A stretch of DNA of 63,098 bases, from the NCBI GenBank assembly GCA_035547675.1, contig DASZUI010000280.1:1-63098 (forward strand). Reading direction: 5' to 3'. Positions 8,166 to 17,372 of this stretch are shown here, one piece after another (positions within the stretch are counted from its first letter, which is position 1; each line of letters begins with the position of its first letter). Below the pieces are notes generated by a model, which saw only the letters and a program-made list of their open reading frames with translations, searched no databases and was not told where the DNA came from. The stretch comes from DASZTU01 sp035547675. GTDB taxonomy: Bacteria; Pseudomonadota; Alphaproteobacteria; Rhizobiales; Devosiaceae. A program made the position numbers and the translations under genes.

Positions 8166-9032
8166 ATGGAACAGGTCATCGTCAACGGCCTCTATCTCGG
8201 GGCGCAGTATGCGCTCATCGCTCTGGGGCTGACGCTCATCTTCGCGCTGATGAACGTGCTCAATTTCGCGCATGGCCAGATGTATGTGCTCGGCGGCTTC
8301 GTCACTTATACCGTCTATGGCCAGTGGCACCTGCCCTTCGTGGTGGCGCTCATCGCCTCCTCGGTAACGCTCGCCATTATTGGCGCCTTGATCGAAAAAT
8401 TCCTGTTCCGCCCGGTGATCCGGCGCTCCAAACGCGAGGAGAGCACGATGCTGCTTGCGGCGGCGGTAGCGTTTTTCCTCGACGCGGTGATCCTGCTCGT
8501 CTTCGGCGAAAAGGGCCACGGCGTGCCCAAGATCGTGAACGGCATCCTCAACACCGGCGCCATCATCATACCCTATGACCGCATCCTGGTGGCGGTGCTC
8601 GCGGTGATCTTCATCGCGCTGTTCATGGCCTTCATGCAGTTCAGCAAGCCGGGCCGCGCCATGCGGGCCCTGGCGCAGGACCGGCAGGCGGCGCAGCTCA
8701 TGGGCGTCAATGTCGATCGTTACTCGATGATCGGCTTCGCCCTCGGCGCTCTCCTCGCCGGCCTTGTCGGCGGCCTGCTGGTGGCGATCACGGGCGTCAG
8801 TTCGGGCATAGGCTCGGCCGTCTCCACCAAGGCGTTCCTGATGGTCATGATCGGCGGCGCCGGCGTCGTGGGCGGCGCCATCGCCGGCGGCTTCATCCTC
8901 GGCATGCTGGAGGCGGTGGGGCTGACGGTGCTCCACGCCTATGGCGACATCACTTATCTCGTGATCTTCGCCACCCTCATGGTCTTCCTTGCCATCCGCC
9001 CCAACGGGCTGATGGGCAAGCCCTGGGGCTGA
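8166..9032 (+). CDS. LivH-type ABC permease
   Basis: Inner-membrane permease of the branched-chain-amino-acid importer family, 288 residues, about eight hydrophobic segments. It begins with VIVNGLYLGAQYALIALGLT and contains the AMRALAQDRQAAQLMGVN cytoplasmic loop that is conserved in LivH proteins. It starts 74 bases after the binding-protein stop and is followed by the LivM-type gene after three bases. Confidence 0.94.
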   Translation: MEQVIVNGLYLGAQYALIALGLTLIFALMNVLNFAHGQMYVLGGFVTYTVYGQWHLPFVVALIASSVTLAIIGALIEKFLFRPVIRRSKREESTMLLAAAVAFFLDAVILLVFGEKGHGVPKIVNGILNTGAIIIPYDRILVAVLAVIFIALFMAFMQFSKPGRAMRALAQDRQAAQLMGVNVDRYSMIGFALGALLAGLVGGLLVAITGVSSGIGSAVSTKAFLMVMIGGAGVVGGAIAGGFILGMLEAVGLTVLHAYGDITYLVIFATLMVFLAIRPNGLMGKPWG

Positions 9033-9035
9033 CCG

Positions 9036-10019
9036 ATGCGCCTCCGCACGCAGCTCATCGCCTTTGCCGTATTTGGCCTGTTCATGCTCGTGGCGGTGCC
9101 GCCGATCATCGACTGGAGCGGCCACCCGGACGTCTATTACACACTGACACTGATCTCGCTGCTGGCGGTCGCGAGCGCCGGCGTGTGGATCACCTTCTAT
9201 ATCGGCCGCATCAATATCGGCCAGGCGGCCTATGCCCTCATTGGTGGCTACGTCTCGGCGATTCTCGTCACGGCCTATGGCGTCTCGTTCTGGCTGACGA
9301 TCCCGCTGGCGGGGATCTTTGCCGCCTTCATCAGCCTGCTGATCGGCCTGCCGATCCTGAGGCTGCGCGGCGTCTATTTCGCCATGGTGACGCTGGTGTC
9401 GACCGAGGTCGCCCGCCTCGCGGCGCTGGCGCTGCCGATCACCAACGGCGCCCGGGGCATGGTCAATCTGCCGCTGCCCGGCCCCATTGCCATCGGCCCG
9501 GTGACGCTGGTCCCGGATTTTTCGACGCTCGGCAATGCCAGCCCCGCCTTCTATTACCTTTCGGTCGCGATCATGCTGATCACCTTCGCCGGCGTCTGGC
9601 GGCTGGTGCATTCGCGCGTCGGCCGGCTGTTCGCGGCGCTGCAGCAGAACGAGGAGCTGGCTTCCTCGATCGGCGTCAACATCGCCTGGCTGCGCGTGAT
9701 CGCCTATGCCATCTCGTCCTTCCTCGGCGGTGTCGCGGGCGCGATATTCTCCGCGGTATCGCAATCGATTTATCCGTCGAGCTTCACGACCCAGGATTCG
9801 ATCAACTTCATGCTCAACTGCTTCCTCGGCGGGCTGGGCTATGTCTTCGGCCCGATCGTGGGCACCTTCGTGCTCCGCTTCGGCTGGGACCTGCTCTTCC
9901 AGACCGCCGAATGGCAACTGCTGATTTATTCCGGCGTCCTGATCGCGCTCATGCTGGTGCTGCCCAATGGGCTCTTGAGCCTGTTCGGCCAGCGTCGCCG
10001 GCGCGAAGGGGCGCACTGA
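9036..10019 (+). CDS. LivM-type ABC permease
   Basis: Second inner-membrane permease, 327 residues, with the GVWITFYIGRINIGQAAY block and the long hydrophobic segments of LivM proteins. The conserved cytoplasmic loop LFAALQQNEELASSIGVN is present. The TGA stop shares its last base with the ATG of the downstream ATPase gene (10019), an overlap that suggests translational coupling. The opposite strand has a long open frame over this gene and its neighbour; it is a codon-bias shadow. Confidence 0.94.
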   Translation: MRLRTQLIAFAVFGLFMLVAVPPIIDWSGHPDVYYTLTLISLLAVASAGVWITFYIGRINIGQAAYALIGGYVSAILVTAYGVSFWLTIPLAGIFAAFISLLIGLPILRLRGVYFAMVTLVSTEVARLAALALPITNGARGMVNLPLPGPIAIGPVTLVPDFSTLGNASPAFYYLSVAIMLITFAGVWRLVHSRVGRLFAALQQNEELASSIGVNIAWLRVIAYAISSFLGGVAGAIFSAVSQSIYPSSFTTQDSINFMLNCFLGGLGYVFGPIVGTFVLRFGWDLLFQTAEWQLLIYSGVLIALMLVLPNGLLSLFGQRRRREGAH

Positions 10020-10801
10020 TGCCCGAGGGGATTTTGCAGGTCCAAAACCTCACCAGGCGCTATGGGGGGCTCGTCGCCGTCAACGACGTCTCATTCAACC
10101 TGATGGAGCAGGAGATTCTCAGCGTCATCGGCCCCAATGGCGCCGGCAAATCGACGCTGTTCAAGCTCATTGCCTCCTTCGTCAGGCCGAGCTCGGGGCG
10201 GGTGGTGTTCGAAGGCGAGGTTATCTCGGGCCGGGCGCCGCACCTGGTCGCCCGCCGCGGCGTCGTCCGCACTTTCCAGGAGGCGACGATCTTCAGGGGG
10301 CTGACGGTCCGCGACAATGTCATCGTGGCGCATCATCTGCGCTCGCGGGCGAACCTTTTCGGCTTCTATCTCGGTACCTGGGCGGCCCGCGCCGACGAGG
10401 CGGCATTCGCCCGCTCAGCCGACGAAATTCTGGAGTTCCTCGGTCTCGCCGGGCTCCGCGACGAGGAGGCGGCGAGCCTGCCGCAGGGGCACCTGCGCGC
10501 GCTCGGCATTGCCATCGGCCTTGCCTGCAACCCGAAGGTCCTGCTGCTCGACGAGCCCTTCGCCGGCATGAACCATGACGAAACCATGCACGCCGTCGAT
10601 CTCGTGCGCGGCGTGCGCGACCGCGGCGTCTCCGTAATGCTGGTCGAGCACGACATGCCGGCCGTAATGAAAATTTCCGACCGGATCGTCGTGCTCAATT
10701 TCGGACAGAAGATCGCTGAGGGGACGCCCGCCGAAATCCAGCGCAACGAGAAGGTGATCGAAGCCTATCTCGGGGTCGAAGACGAAGCGGTGGGCATGTA
10801 G
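10019..10801 (+). CDS. LivG-type ABC ATP-binding protein
   Basis: Cytoplasmic ATPase of the importer, 260 residues from the ATG at 10019. Walker A is GPNGAGKST (residues 38-46) and Walker B VLLLDEP (174-180), with the switch histidine in VEHDMP. The signature region reads LPQGHLR (154-160) rather than LSGGQ; LivG-type ATPases often deviate here, so it is probably active. The long LTVRDNVIVAHHLRSRANL insertion region is typical of LivG. It is followed after two bases by the LivF gene. Confidence 0.93.
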   Translation: MPEGILQVQNLTRRYGGLVAVNDVSFNLMEQEILSVIGPNGAGKSTLFKLIASFVRPSSGRVVFEGEVISGRAPHLVARRGVVRTFQEATIFRGLTVRDNVIVAHHLRSRANLFGFYLGTWAARADEAAFARSADEILEFLGLAGLRDEEAASLPQGHLRALGIAIGLACNPKVLLLDEPFAGMNHDETMHAVDLVRGVRDRGVSVMLVEHDMPAVMKISDRIVVLNFGQKIAEGTPAEIQRNEKVIEAYLGVEDEAVGM

Positions 10802-10803
10802 CG

Positions 10804-11522
<719 letters not shown>

Positions 11523-11523
<1 letters not shown>

Positions 11524-12224
11524 TGCGCCTGCTTGTCGTCAATCCGAACACTACGAGTTCGATGACCGAGAAGATCGGCGCGGCGGCCCGGGCGGTGGCG
11601 TCGCCGGGAACGGAAATCGTCGCGGTAAATCCCGCCTCCGGCCCGCCATCCATCGAAGGCTATTTCGACGAGGTCTTCGCCGTGCCCGGCCTCATCGGCG
11701 AGATGCGCAATGCCGGAGCGGTCGACGGTACGGTGATCGCCTGTTTTGACGATACGGGCCTCGATGCCGCGCGCAGCCTTTCGGACGCACCTGTGATCGG
11801 CATCGGCGAGGCGGCGTTTCATCTGGCATCGCTGGTCGCCGGGAAATTTTCTGTGGTGACCACGCTCGGCCGCTCGATTCCGGCGATCGAGCACAACCTC
11901 GTCCGCTACGGGCTCCGCAGCCGCTGCGCCAGAGTGCGCGCCGCCGAAGTCGCCGTGCTGGACCTGGAAGTGCCGGGCTCAGCAGCGCGTGCCCGCATTT
12001 CCCGCGAGATCGATCGCGCCATCGAGCAGGACGAAGCCGAAGCCATCGTGCTCGGCTGCGCCGGCATGGCCAATCTCGCCGCCGAGCTCAGCCGCGAACA
12101 CGGGCTGCCGGTGATCGATGGCGTCGCCGCAGCCGTGAAACTCGCCGAATCGCTCTTTACGCTCCGCCTCAAGACCTCGAAGCGCGGCGGCTACGCCACC
12201 CCGATCCCGAAGAGCTATGCTTAG
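11523..12224 (+). CDS. Asp/Glu/hydantoin racemase-family protein
   Basis: 233-residue cytoplasmic enzyme of the aspartate/glutamate/hydantoin racemase family. The first strand reads RLLVVNPNTTSSMT. The two catalytic cysteines expected for a two-base racemase are present at Cys74 (VIACFDDTG) and Cys179 (VLGCAGM). Sequence style is closest to hydantoin racemases. It is translationally coupled to the LivF-type ATPase, so it probably acts on the imported compound. The same family also includes maleate isomerase and arylmalonate decarboxylase, but those conserve different residues around the cysteines. Substrate is not determined. Confidence 0.85.
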
Positions 12225-12265
12225 AGCCTCGACAGCTTGATCGACGCCACAGCGCGCGCAATCCC

Positions 12266-13153
12266 CTACCCCGCTGCGCCGCCCAACCGGACCGCCATTG
12301 AAATACCGCGGGCAGCAACGCTCGTCTCGATGAGCGAGCCGGCCCAAGGCTGGGCGGCAAGTTGGTCATTTTCGAGGAAGCGGCGCTGGCTCGTCACGAA
12401 CAGCCGCGACATTCCCACGCCGCCGAAGGCGGGCATGGTCGGGCGGCTGACCGGAACGGCGATGCTGAAGTCGAGCGTTCCATCGGATCGAAGCCGGTCG
12501 ATGCGATTGCCGTTGACCACCGCGACCCAGATGCCGCCCTCGGTGTCTATCGCCGTTCCGTCCGGCCGCTCATTGCCCTGATAGCGGTGCAGGGTGCGCT
12601 CGCCAAGGAGCGCGCCCGTCTCTTGGTCGAGCTCGATGGCGAGGATTTCCTGCGAGGGGGAATCCGTAAAATATAACGTGCCGCCATCGGGTGAAACGGC
12701 GATGGCGTTCGGTACGCGGATGCCGTCGCGGACCTGCCTTATCTGGCCGTCGGTATCGCGGCAGAACAGCCCACCGACCGGGGCGCCGGACCCCGTCTTG
12801 TCCATCGAGCCGAACCACAGGCGCCCCTGCTTGTCGGGCTTGCCGTCGTTGAGCCGGATGTTCGGCGCCTCGAAGCGAAGCGGCGCCAGAATTTCCAGCG
12901 TGCCGGTTTCAGGGGCATAGGTCCAAAGCCCATCCTCGAGCCCGATGACAAGCCGACCATCAGACCCTATAGCCACCAAGCCAGGCTCGGACGGAAGAGC
13001 GATCGGCGCCCTGGGGCCCACCGGAATTTGCAAGCCGAGCAGGCGCTTGCCCTGGATGTCGATCCACCACAGCGTGGCGCGTGCTGCATCCCAGACCGGG
13101 CTCTCGCCGGTGATGGCCTTTTCTGCATGGGCAAGTACGATGGCTGCGTTCAT
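12266..13153 (-). CDS. SMP-30/gluconolactonase family sugar lactonase
   Basis: 295-residue six-bladed beta-propeller hydrolase that opens sugar-1,4- or 1,5-lactones. The metal and catalytic residues of the family are all visible: Glu17 (ITGESPVWD), Asn102 (IRLNDGK), Asn149 (RVPNAIAVSPDG) and Asp198 (ERPDGTAID). The ATG at 13153, one base after the upstream stop, is preferred over an in-frame TTG at 13171. It is co-transcribed with the IclR-SMP30 fusion gene. Its position beside a GH51 arabinofuranosidase operon suggests an L-arabinono- or related lactone, in an oxidative non-phosphorylating sugar pathway. Confidence 0.88.
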   Translation of the reverse strand: MNAAIVLAHAEKAITGESPVWDAARATLWWIDIQGKRLLGLQIPVGPRAPIALPSEPGLVAIGSDGRLVIGLEDGLWTYAPETGTLEILAPLRFEAPNIRLNDGKPDKQGRLWFGSMDKTGSGAPVGGLFCRDTDGQIRQVRDGIRVPNAIAVSPDGGTLYFTDSPSQEILAIELDQETGALLGERTLHRYQGNERPDGTAIDTEGGIWVAVVNGNRIDRLRSDGTLDFSIAVPVSRPTMPAFGGVGMSRLFVTSQRRFLENDQLAAQPWAGSLIETSVAARGISMAVRLGGAAG

Positions 13154-13154
13154 T

Positions 13155-14834
13155 TCAAATACCAGTGCCAAAGCGGCGGGCCGGCCGGCCGGGCACGTCC
13201 ACGCTGACGGCGAACAGATTTCCGGAAAGCGGCGCCGAGGTTGAATAGCCGGGCGGGACCCTGAGATAGGTGCTGGTCACGAACAGGGTCTTCAACCCGT
13301 CGCCGCCGAAGCACAGATTGGTGGGCATCGGAATCGGCAATTGGATTGACTGCCCCGGTTTACCATCCGGCGCAAACCGCCGGACCGCCCAGCCGCCAAG
13401 CATCGCCGCCCAGACGTGCCCCTCTGCGTCGACGGTGATGCCGTTGGGAATTCCCGTCTCGCGGCTGCCTTCGATAAGGACACGCCGATTGCCGAGACTG
13501 CCGCTGCCGAGGTCGAAATCGAAGGCATAGACCACCCCATCCGCCCCGTCGCTGTAGTACAGCGTCTGGTTGTCGAGCGACCACGCAACGTTCTTGGGCA
13601 GGCCTGTCCGCGAGAGAGCCTTGTGGATCCGCAGATCGGGCGAGATGCGATAGAGAGACCCGCGACCGGCCTCGTGATTCACCGCAACCGTGCCGGCCCA
13701 CAGGTTCCCCGCGGCATCGACAGCTGCGGTGTTGAAGCGGTTGTCCGGCTTGTCGGCCTCGGGCGAAATGAGCAGCGCGTGGCTACCCGTGGCGGGGTCG
13801 AATTCGAAAATGCCGTGACGCCCCAGCAGGATCAGACGATCGCCCGTTGCCTCGGCCAGTCCGCCGGTGATCTCCGGCAGGTCGATCCTGGTGGCCTCCG
13901 CCGAGTCCGGACTGAAGGTGCGGAGCGCTGGAGCGAGGATGTCCAGCCAGACGAGTCTATTGGCGCCAGTGCTCCATATCGGGTTCTCGCCCATAAAGTC
14001 CCGCCCTGTCTCAAGCGGGCGCACGCGCTCGTCGGCGCGTCCTTCGGGCCGCGGCGCGACGTGCGGCGTACCCAGCGCCATGCCGAAATTGCCCGAGGCG
14101 CGGCGGGCGGCCTCGGCGACGATGCGTCCGGCCTCGTGTCGACGCTCGGCTCGCGTATCCGACGCATCGAACGGACAGGAGATCGCTGCGATGGGATAGC
14201 CGTCGGCGTCGAGGATCGCCGCGGCGACGGCGGTCGCCCCCCCGTCCGGCTCGCTGAATAGCGCATAGCCCAGGGCCAATGTCAGGTCGATGCCCAGGTC
14301 CTTTTCGGCCAGGTGATCGCTGCTTGCGAGAAATCCGGCGCGCTCGTCCGGCGGCATGGCCGCGATCATCGCCACGCCTGCCGCGCATTCGCCCGCCGAC
14401 TGCCGGGGCCATATCCGCACAGTATGCGAGCTGGCGACGCCAGGGTCCTCGAAGTCGATGACGAAGACATCGCTACCGTCGCGAACATAGAGGCACGTCG
14501 CACAACTCAACAGACGGGATACGCGGGAGAGCTCCGGCTTGGCCGCGCGAATGAGCTCCGATTGATCCAGAGTGCGCCGGGCGAGGTCGAAAACGCGCGA
14601 CCCGACATGATACTGCCGCGTCCGCAAATCGAGCCTGACGAGCCGTTGCTGCTGCAGCGCCGCCAGCAAGCGGTGCAACGTGCCCTTTGGCAGGCTCACT
14701 GCGCGGTGGATATCGCCGAAACGGGGCGGCTCGGGCGCCATGCCGATGGCCATCAGCACGTCCAGTCCGCGCATGAGGGCCTGTGTGCCGGGCACCTCTC
14801 GTGTGTTCGAGCGCTCGCGATAATCGTGGTCCAC
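13155..14834 (-). CDS. IclR-type regulator fused to a degraded SMP-30 lactonase domain
   Basis: 559-residue two-part protein. Residues 18-75 form an IclR winged helix (FGDIHRAVSLPKGTLHRLL), 90-250 the IclR effector domain, and 280-559 an SMP-30 propeller. Compared with the lactonase encoded next door, Glu283 and Asn368 are kept, but the metal-ligand Asn is Lys414 (GLPKNVAWS) and the catalytic Asp is Asn464 (GIPNGITVD). The propeller is therefore probably a ligand sensor rather than an enzyme. The GTG at 14834 is chosen because GGGGAGGG stands about six bases before it; the open frame extends to 15116 without IclR features. The gene is divergent from the SDR/ABC/arabinofuranosidase operon. Confidence 0.85.
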   Translation of the reverse strand: MDHDYRERSNTREVPGTQALMRGLDVLMAIGMAPEPPRFGDIHRAVSLPKGTLHRLLAALQQQRLVRLDLRTRQYHVGSRVFDLARRTLDQSELIRAAKPELSRVSRLLSCATCLYVRDGSDVFVIDFEDPGVASSHTVRIWPRQSAGECAAGVAMIAAMPPDERAGFLASSDHLAEKDLGIDLTLALGYALFSEPDGGATAVAAAILDADGYPIAAISCPFDASDTRAERRHEAGRIVAEAARRASGNFGMALGTPHVAPRPEGRADERVRPLETGRDFMGENPIWSTGANRLVWLDILAPALRTFSPDSAEATRIDLPEITGGLAEATGDRLILLGRHGIFEFDPATGSHALLISPEADKPDNRFNTAAVDAAGNLWAGTVAVNHEAGRGSLYRISPDLRIHKALSRTGLPKNVAWSLDNQTLYYSDGADGVVYAFDFDLGSGSLGNRRVLIEGSRETGIPNGITVDAEGHVWAAMLGGWAVRRFAPDGKPGQSIQLPIPMPTNLCFGGDGLKTLFVTSTYLRVPPGYSTSAPLSGNLFAVSVDVPGRPARRFGTGI

Positions 14835-14883
14835 GGTTTCCCTCCCCGGCGATGAGAGCTGCATAGCACATCGAGTCCAAACA

Positions 14884-14940
14884 GTTCCACAATCAGATGC
14901 AGCTTGACGAATGAGACTGCATACTCTCAGTATGTGGAAC
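14884..14940. promoter_or_regulatory. Candidate IclR operator half-sites
   Basis: GTTCCACA (14884-14891) and TGTGGAAC (14933-14940) form an exact 8-bp inverted repeat 41 bp apart in the region between the IclR fusion gene and the divergent SDR operon. IclR-family proteins bind inverted GTTCCRC-like half-sites, though usually closer together. Two bound dimers or DNA looping would be needed at this spacing. A TTGACG hexamer lies between the arms. Confidence 0.35.
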
Positions 14941-15106
14941 AACGGCGCCAGAATGACCCGACAAGGGCTCGCTGTGGAGGAATGTCGAATGGACCTGGTC
15001 GCAACGGCGCGCGCAAGCGGGGCATCTGACCGGCCTGCCCGCGCAGGGTCGGTTCCCGACCGGCCGCATTGGCCGGTTCCCACAACGCTTTGATTGGCAA
15101 GGATCG

Positions 15107-15970
15107 ATGGCCTCATTGAAAGCCCAGGACCTGTTCTCGCTCGAGGGGCGGCGTGCGCTGATCACAGGCGGCAGCCGCGGTATTGCCGCGGCGATAGCGG
15201 AGGCCTTCGCGCTCAACGGGGCGATCGTCGGGCTGAACTATAGCGCCGCCGCGGACGAGGCCGCCGGACGGCCGGATGCGGCGCGCCGCCTACAGCATCG
15301 GCTTGGCCAATTGGGTGGCGAAGTCGTCCTGATCGAGCAGGACCTGTCCGGTGCCGGCGCCGCGCGGGATCTGGCGGCTGCCATGGACGAAACCGTGGGC
15401 CCGCCCGATATCCTGGTTCTGTCTGCTTCCGTGCAGGTCCACCGCGAATTTCTCGCGATGACGGATGAAGCAACGATGCGGCAGATCCGCCTGAACCTGC
15501 TGACGCCCATCGAGCTGTTGCAGGCGGTGCTTCCCGGCATGAGGTCACGAGGCTATGGCCGCGTGCTGACCCTCGGCTCGGTGCAGGAGGAGGCGCCCTC
15601 GCCGGACATGCCGCTATACGCCGCCACCAAGGCGGCCCAAGCCAATCTGGTGCGCAATCTGGCCGTCGGGATGGCTCCGCACGGCATCACCATCAACAAT
15701 CTTTCCCCGGGCCTCATAGAGACCGACCGAAACGCGTTCAGGCGCACCGATCCGTCGCACTGGCTCCAGAGCGTTCGCACGGCCAACCCGATGGGGCGCG
15801 CCGGCCAGCCGGCGGACCTGGCCGGCGCCGCTCTCTATCTCTGCAGCGATGCTGCTTCATTCGTAACCGGCGCGACGCTGTTCGTGACGGGGGGCGCACA
15901 TATTCCGCATACGCCGGCTGCCGATCCGCCGGTCGTCACTACCGGGGCCAGCGCTCCGATGGGCACCTGA
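15107..15970 (+). CDS. SDR-family oxidoreductase
   Basis: 287-residue NAD(P)-dependent short-chain dehydrogenase. The nucleotide-binding motif reads TGGSRGIA (residues 20-27), with Ala in place of the last glycine of the usual TGxxxGIG. Catalytic Ser158 (LGSVQEE), Tyr171 and Lys175 (YAATK) are present, and the C-terminal FVTGATLFVTGGAHIP resembles FabG-like enzymes. The NNAG block is replaced by LSASVQ. It is the first gene of the operon with a CUT1 importer and an arabinofuranosidase, so it may oxidise the released sugar or a downstream intermediate. Exact substrate unknown. Confidence 0.87.
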   Translation: MASLKAQDLFSLEGRRALITGGSRGIAAAIAEAFALNGAIVGLNYSAAADEAAGRPDAARRLQHRLGQLGGEVVLIEQDLSGAGAARDLAAAMDETVGPPDILVLSASVQVHREFLAMTDEATMRQIRLNLLTPIELLQAVLPGMRSRGYGRVLTLGSVQEEAPSPDMPLYAATKAAQANLVRNLAVGMAPHGITINNLSPGLIETDRNAFRRTDPSHWLQSVRTANPMGRAGQPADLAGAALYLCSDAASFVTGATLFVTGGAHIPHTPAADPPVVTTGASAPMGT

Positions 15971-16003
15971 ACCAGTTCTGCAATCGAAAAAAGGGAGGAA
16001 CGA

Positions 16004-17323
16004 TTGTCTGATCTGAAACTGAACCGGAAGCAATTCCTGCGAATGGGCGCGAGCGCCGCAGCTCTTGCCGCGCTGTCCAACGTTCTTGGCCCGGTTTCGG
16101 CGTTGGCGGCCGATGCCTTGAGCGTGGCCTGGTGGGGCGAGGGCGACCAGAACAAGCGGACGGGCGAGGCGCTGAAGGCGTTCACCGCAAAGTCCGGCAT
16201 TGCCACAGACCCGCAGGGCACAAACTTCAACGGCTATTTCGACCGACTTGCGACGCAGGTTGCCGGCGGCAATCCGCCGGATGTCTTCCAGGTATATCTC
16301 GCGAACATGGCGCAGTATGCCGCCCGCGGCACCGCGGCGGATCTCGGCGACCTGCTGGGCGACGGCAAGGCCATCGATACTTCGGACTGGTCACCGGCGG
16401 CCAAGGACAGCACGGGCCTTGGCGGGACCAACTACTTCGTTCCGCTGGGGCTCTCGACGCAGCCGGCAATCATCTACGACAAGACCTTGCTCGACGGCCT
16501 CGGCGTCACCTTGAAACCCGACTGGACGCTGGCCGAATTCAAGGACACGTGCCAGCAGATCGGCAAGGCGCTCTCCAAGTCGAAGCAGGGCGCCGAAGCA
16601 TTCGGCTGCGACGATTTCGGCGGCCAGGTTCCGGTCCTCGAGGCCTTCGTGCGCTCGAAGGGCCGCAACGTATTCACGGATGGCGGCCAATTGGCCATGA
16701 CCAAGGACGACCTGACGGAGTGGTATGAGCTCTGGAACGAGGGGCGAACCGATGGCTGGGTCGTGCCGCCGCAGGCCCAGCAGCAGGGCGGGTTCGAGGC
16801 GACGGCACTGATCCGTGGCATAGCGCCGTTCGCGGTGGCGGCCTCGTCCAAGGGGCTGCAGGGGTTCCAGTCGCTGACCAAGAACGATCTCAACTTCAAC
16901 CCGTGGCCCCGCTACTCGGGCGATTCCGAGCGCATCGAACTCGTGACGCCGGTCGAATGGATGGTGATCTCATCCTCGACCGCCAGGAAGGAGGATGCCG
17001 CCAAGCTCCTGAGCTTCCTGGTCAACGACGAGGCCGCGATCACCGCAATGGGGATCGCTCACGGCGTCCCGCTGTCGGCCAAGATGCGCAAGCAGTTCAT
17101 GGATGGTGGCAAGCTGTCGCCGGTCGAACTCAAGATCTATCAGAATGTCGAGGATGCACTGCCGCACTCGAAGCCGCGCGTCATCTTCCCTGCCGGATCG
17201 GGTCCGCTTCTCGGCCCGGGCAGCAATTTGCTGACGCTGCTCAATCAGCAGATCGCCTTCAAGCAGACTTCCGTGCAGGCCGCTGTCGACCGCTTCTTCT
17301 CCGAAGCGGCGCGCAATCTCTAG
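16004..17323 (+). CDS. Sugar-binding protein of a second CUT1 ABC importer
   Basis: Extracellular solute-binding protein family 1, 439 residues, starting at a TTG with a strong GGGAGGA site ahead of it. The N-terminus (LNRKQFLRMGASAAALAAL) is an RK variant of a Tat signal with likely cleavage after ALA at residue 35. The mature part begins LSVAWWGEGDQNKRTGEAL. It is 33 bases behind the SDR gene and delivers sugar to the two permeases downstream. The arabinofuranosidase ending the operon points to an arabinose-containing oligosaccharide. Confidence 0.9.
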   Translation: MSDLKLNRKQFLRMGASAAALAALSNVLGPVSALAADALSVAWWGEGDQNKRTGEALKAFTAKSGIATDPQGTNFNGYFDRLATQVAGGNPPDVFQVYLANMAQYAARGTAADLGDLLGDGKAIDTSDWSPAAKDSTGLGGTNYFVPLGLSTQPAIIYDKTLLDGLGVTLKPDWTLAEFKDTCQQIGKALSKSKQGAEAFGCDDFGGQVPVLEAFVRSKGRNVFTDGGQLAMTKDDLTEWYELWNEGRTDGWVVPPQAQQQGGFEATALIRGIAPFAVAASSKGLQGFQSLTKNDLNFNPWPRYSGDSERIELVTPVEWMVISSSTARKEDAAKLLSFLVNDEAAITAMGIAHGVPLSAKMRKQFMDGGKLSPVELKIYQNVEDALPHSKPRVIFPAGSGPLLGPGSNLLTLLNQQIAFKQTSVQAAVDRFFSEAARNL

Positions 17324-17372
17324 CTGGGTCACGAACGCCGGAGCAGGCGCAAAGGCGCGCCTGCTCCGCTGC

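Noticed and set aside
8100..10016. 638-codon open frame on the minus strand across the LivH/LivM genes
   Set aside because: Composition rich in Arg, Asp, Glu, His and Gln without any domain; it is the antisense shadow of two clear high-GC membrane-protein genes.
10478..10498. LPQGHLR signature in the LivG-type ATPase as evidence of inactivity
   Set aside because: LivG-type ATPases often deviate from LSGGQ at this point, and Walker A and B are intact.
12218..12230. TAGAGCC after the racemase stop as a fourth repeat copy
   Set aside because: Only six bases match the repeat start and no stem follows.
14835..15116. 94-codon N-terminal extension of the IclR-SMP30 frame
   Set aside because: The extension has no IclR features and covers the divergent promoter; the GTG at 14834 has a strong ribosome binding site.
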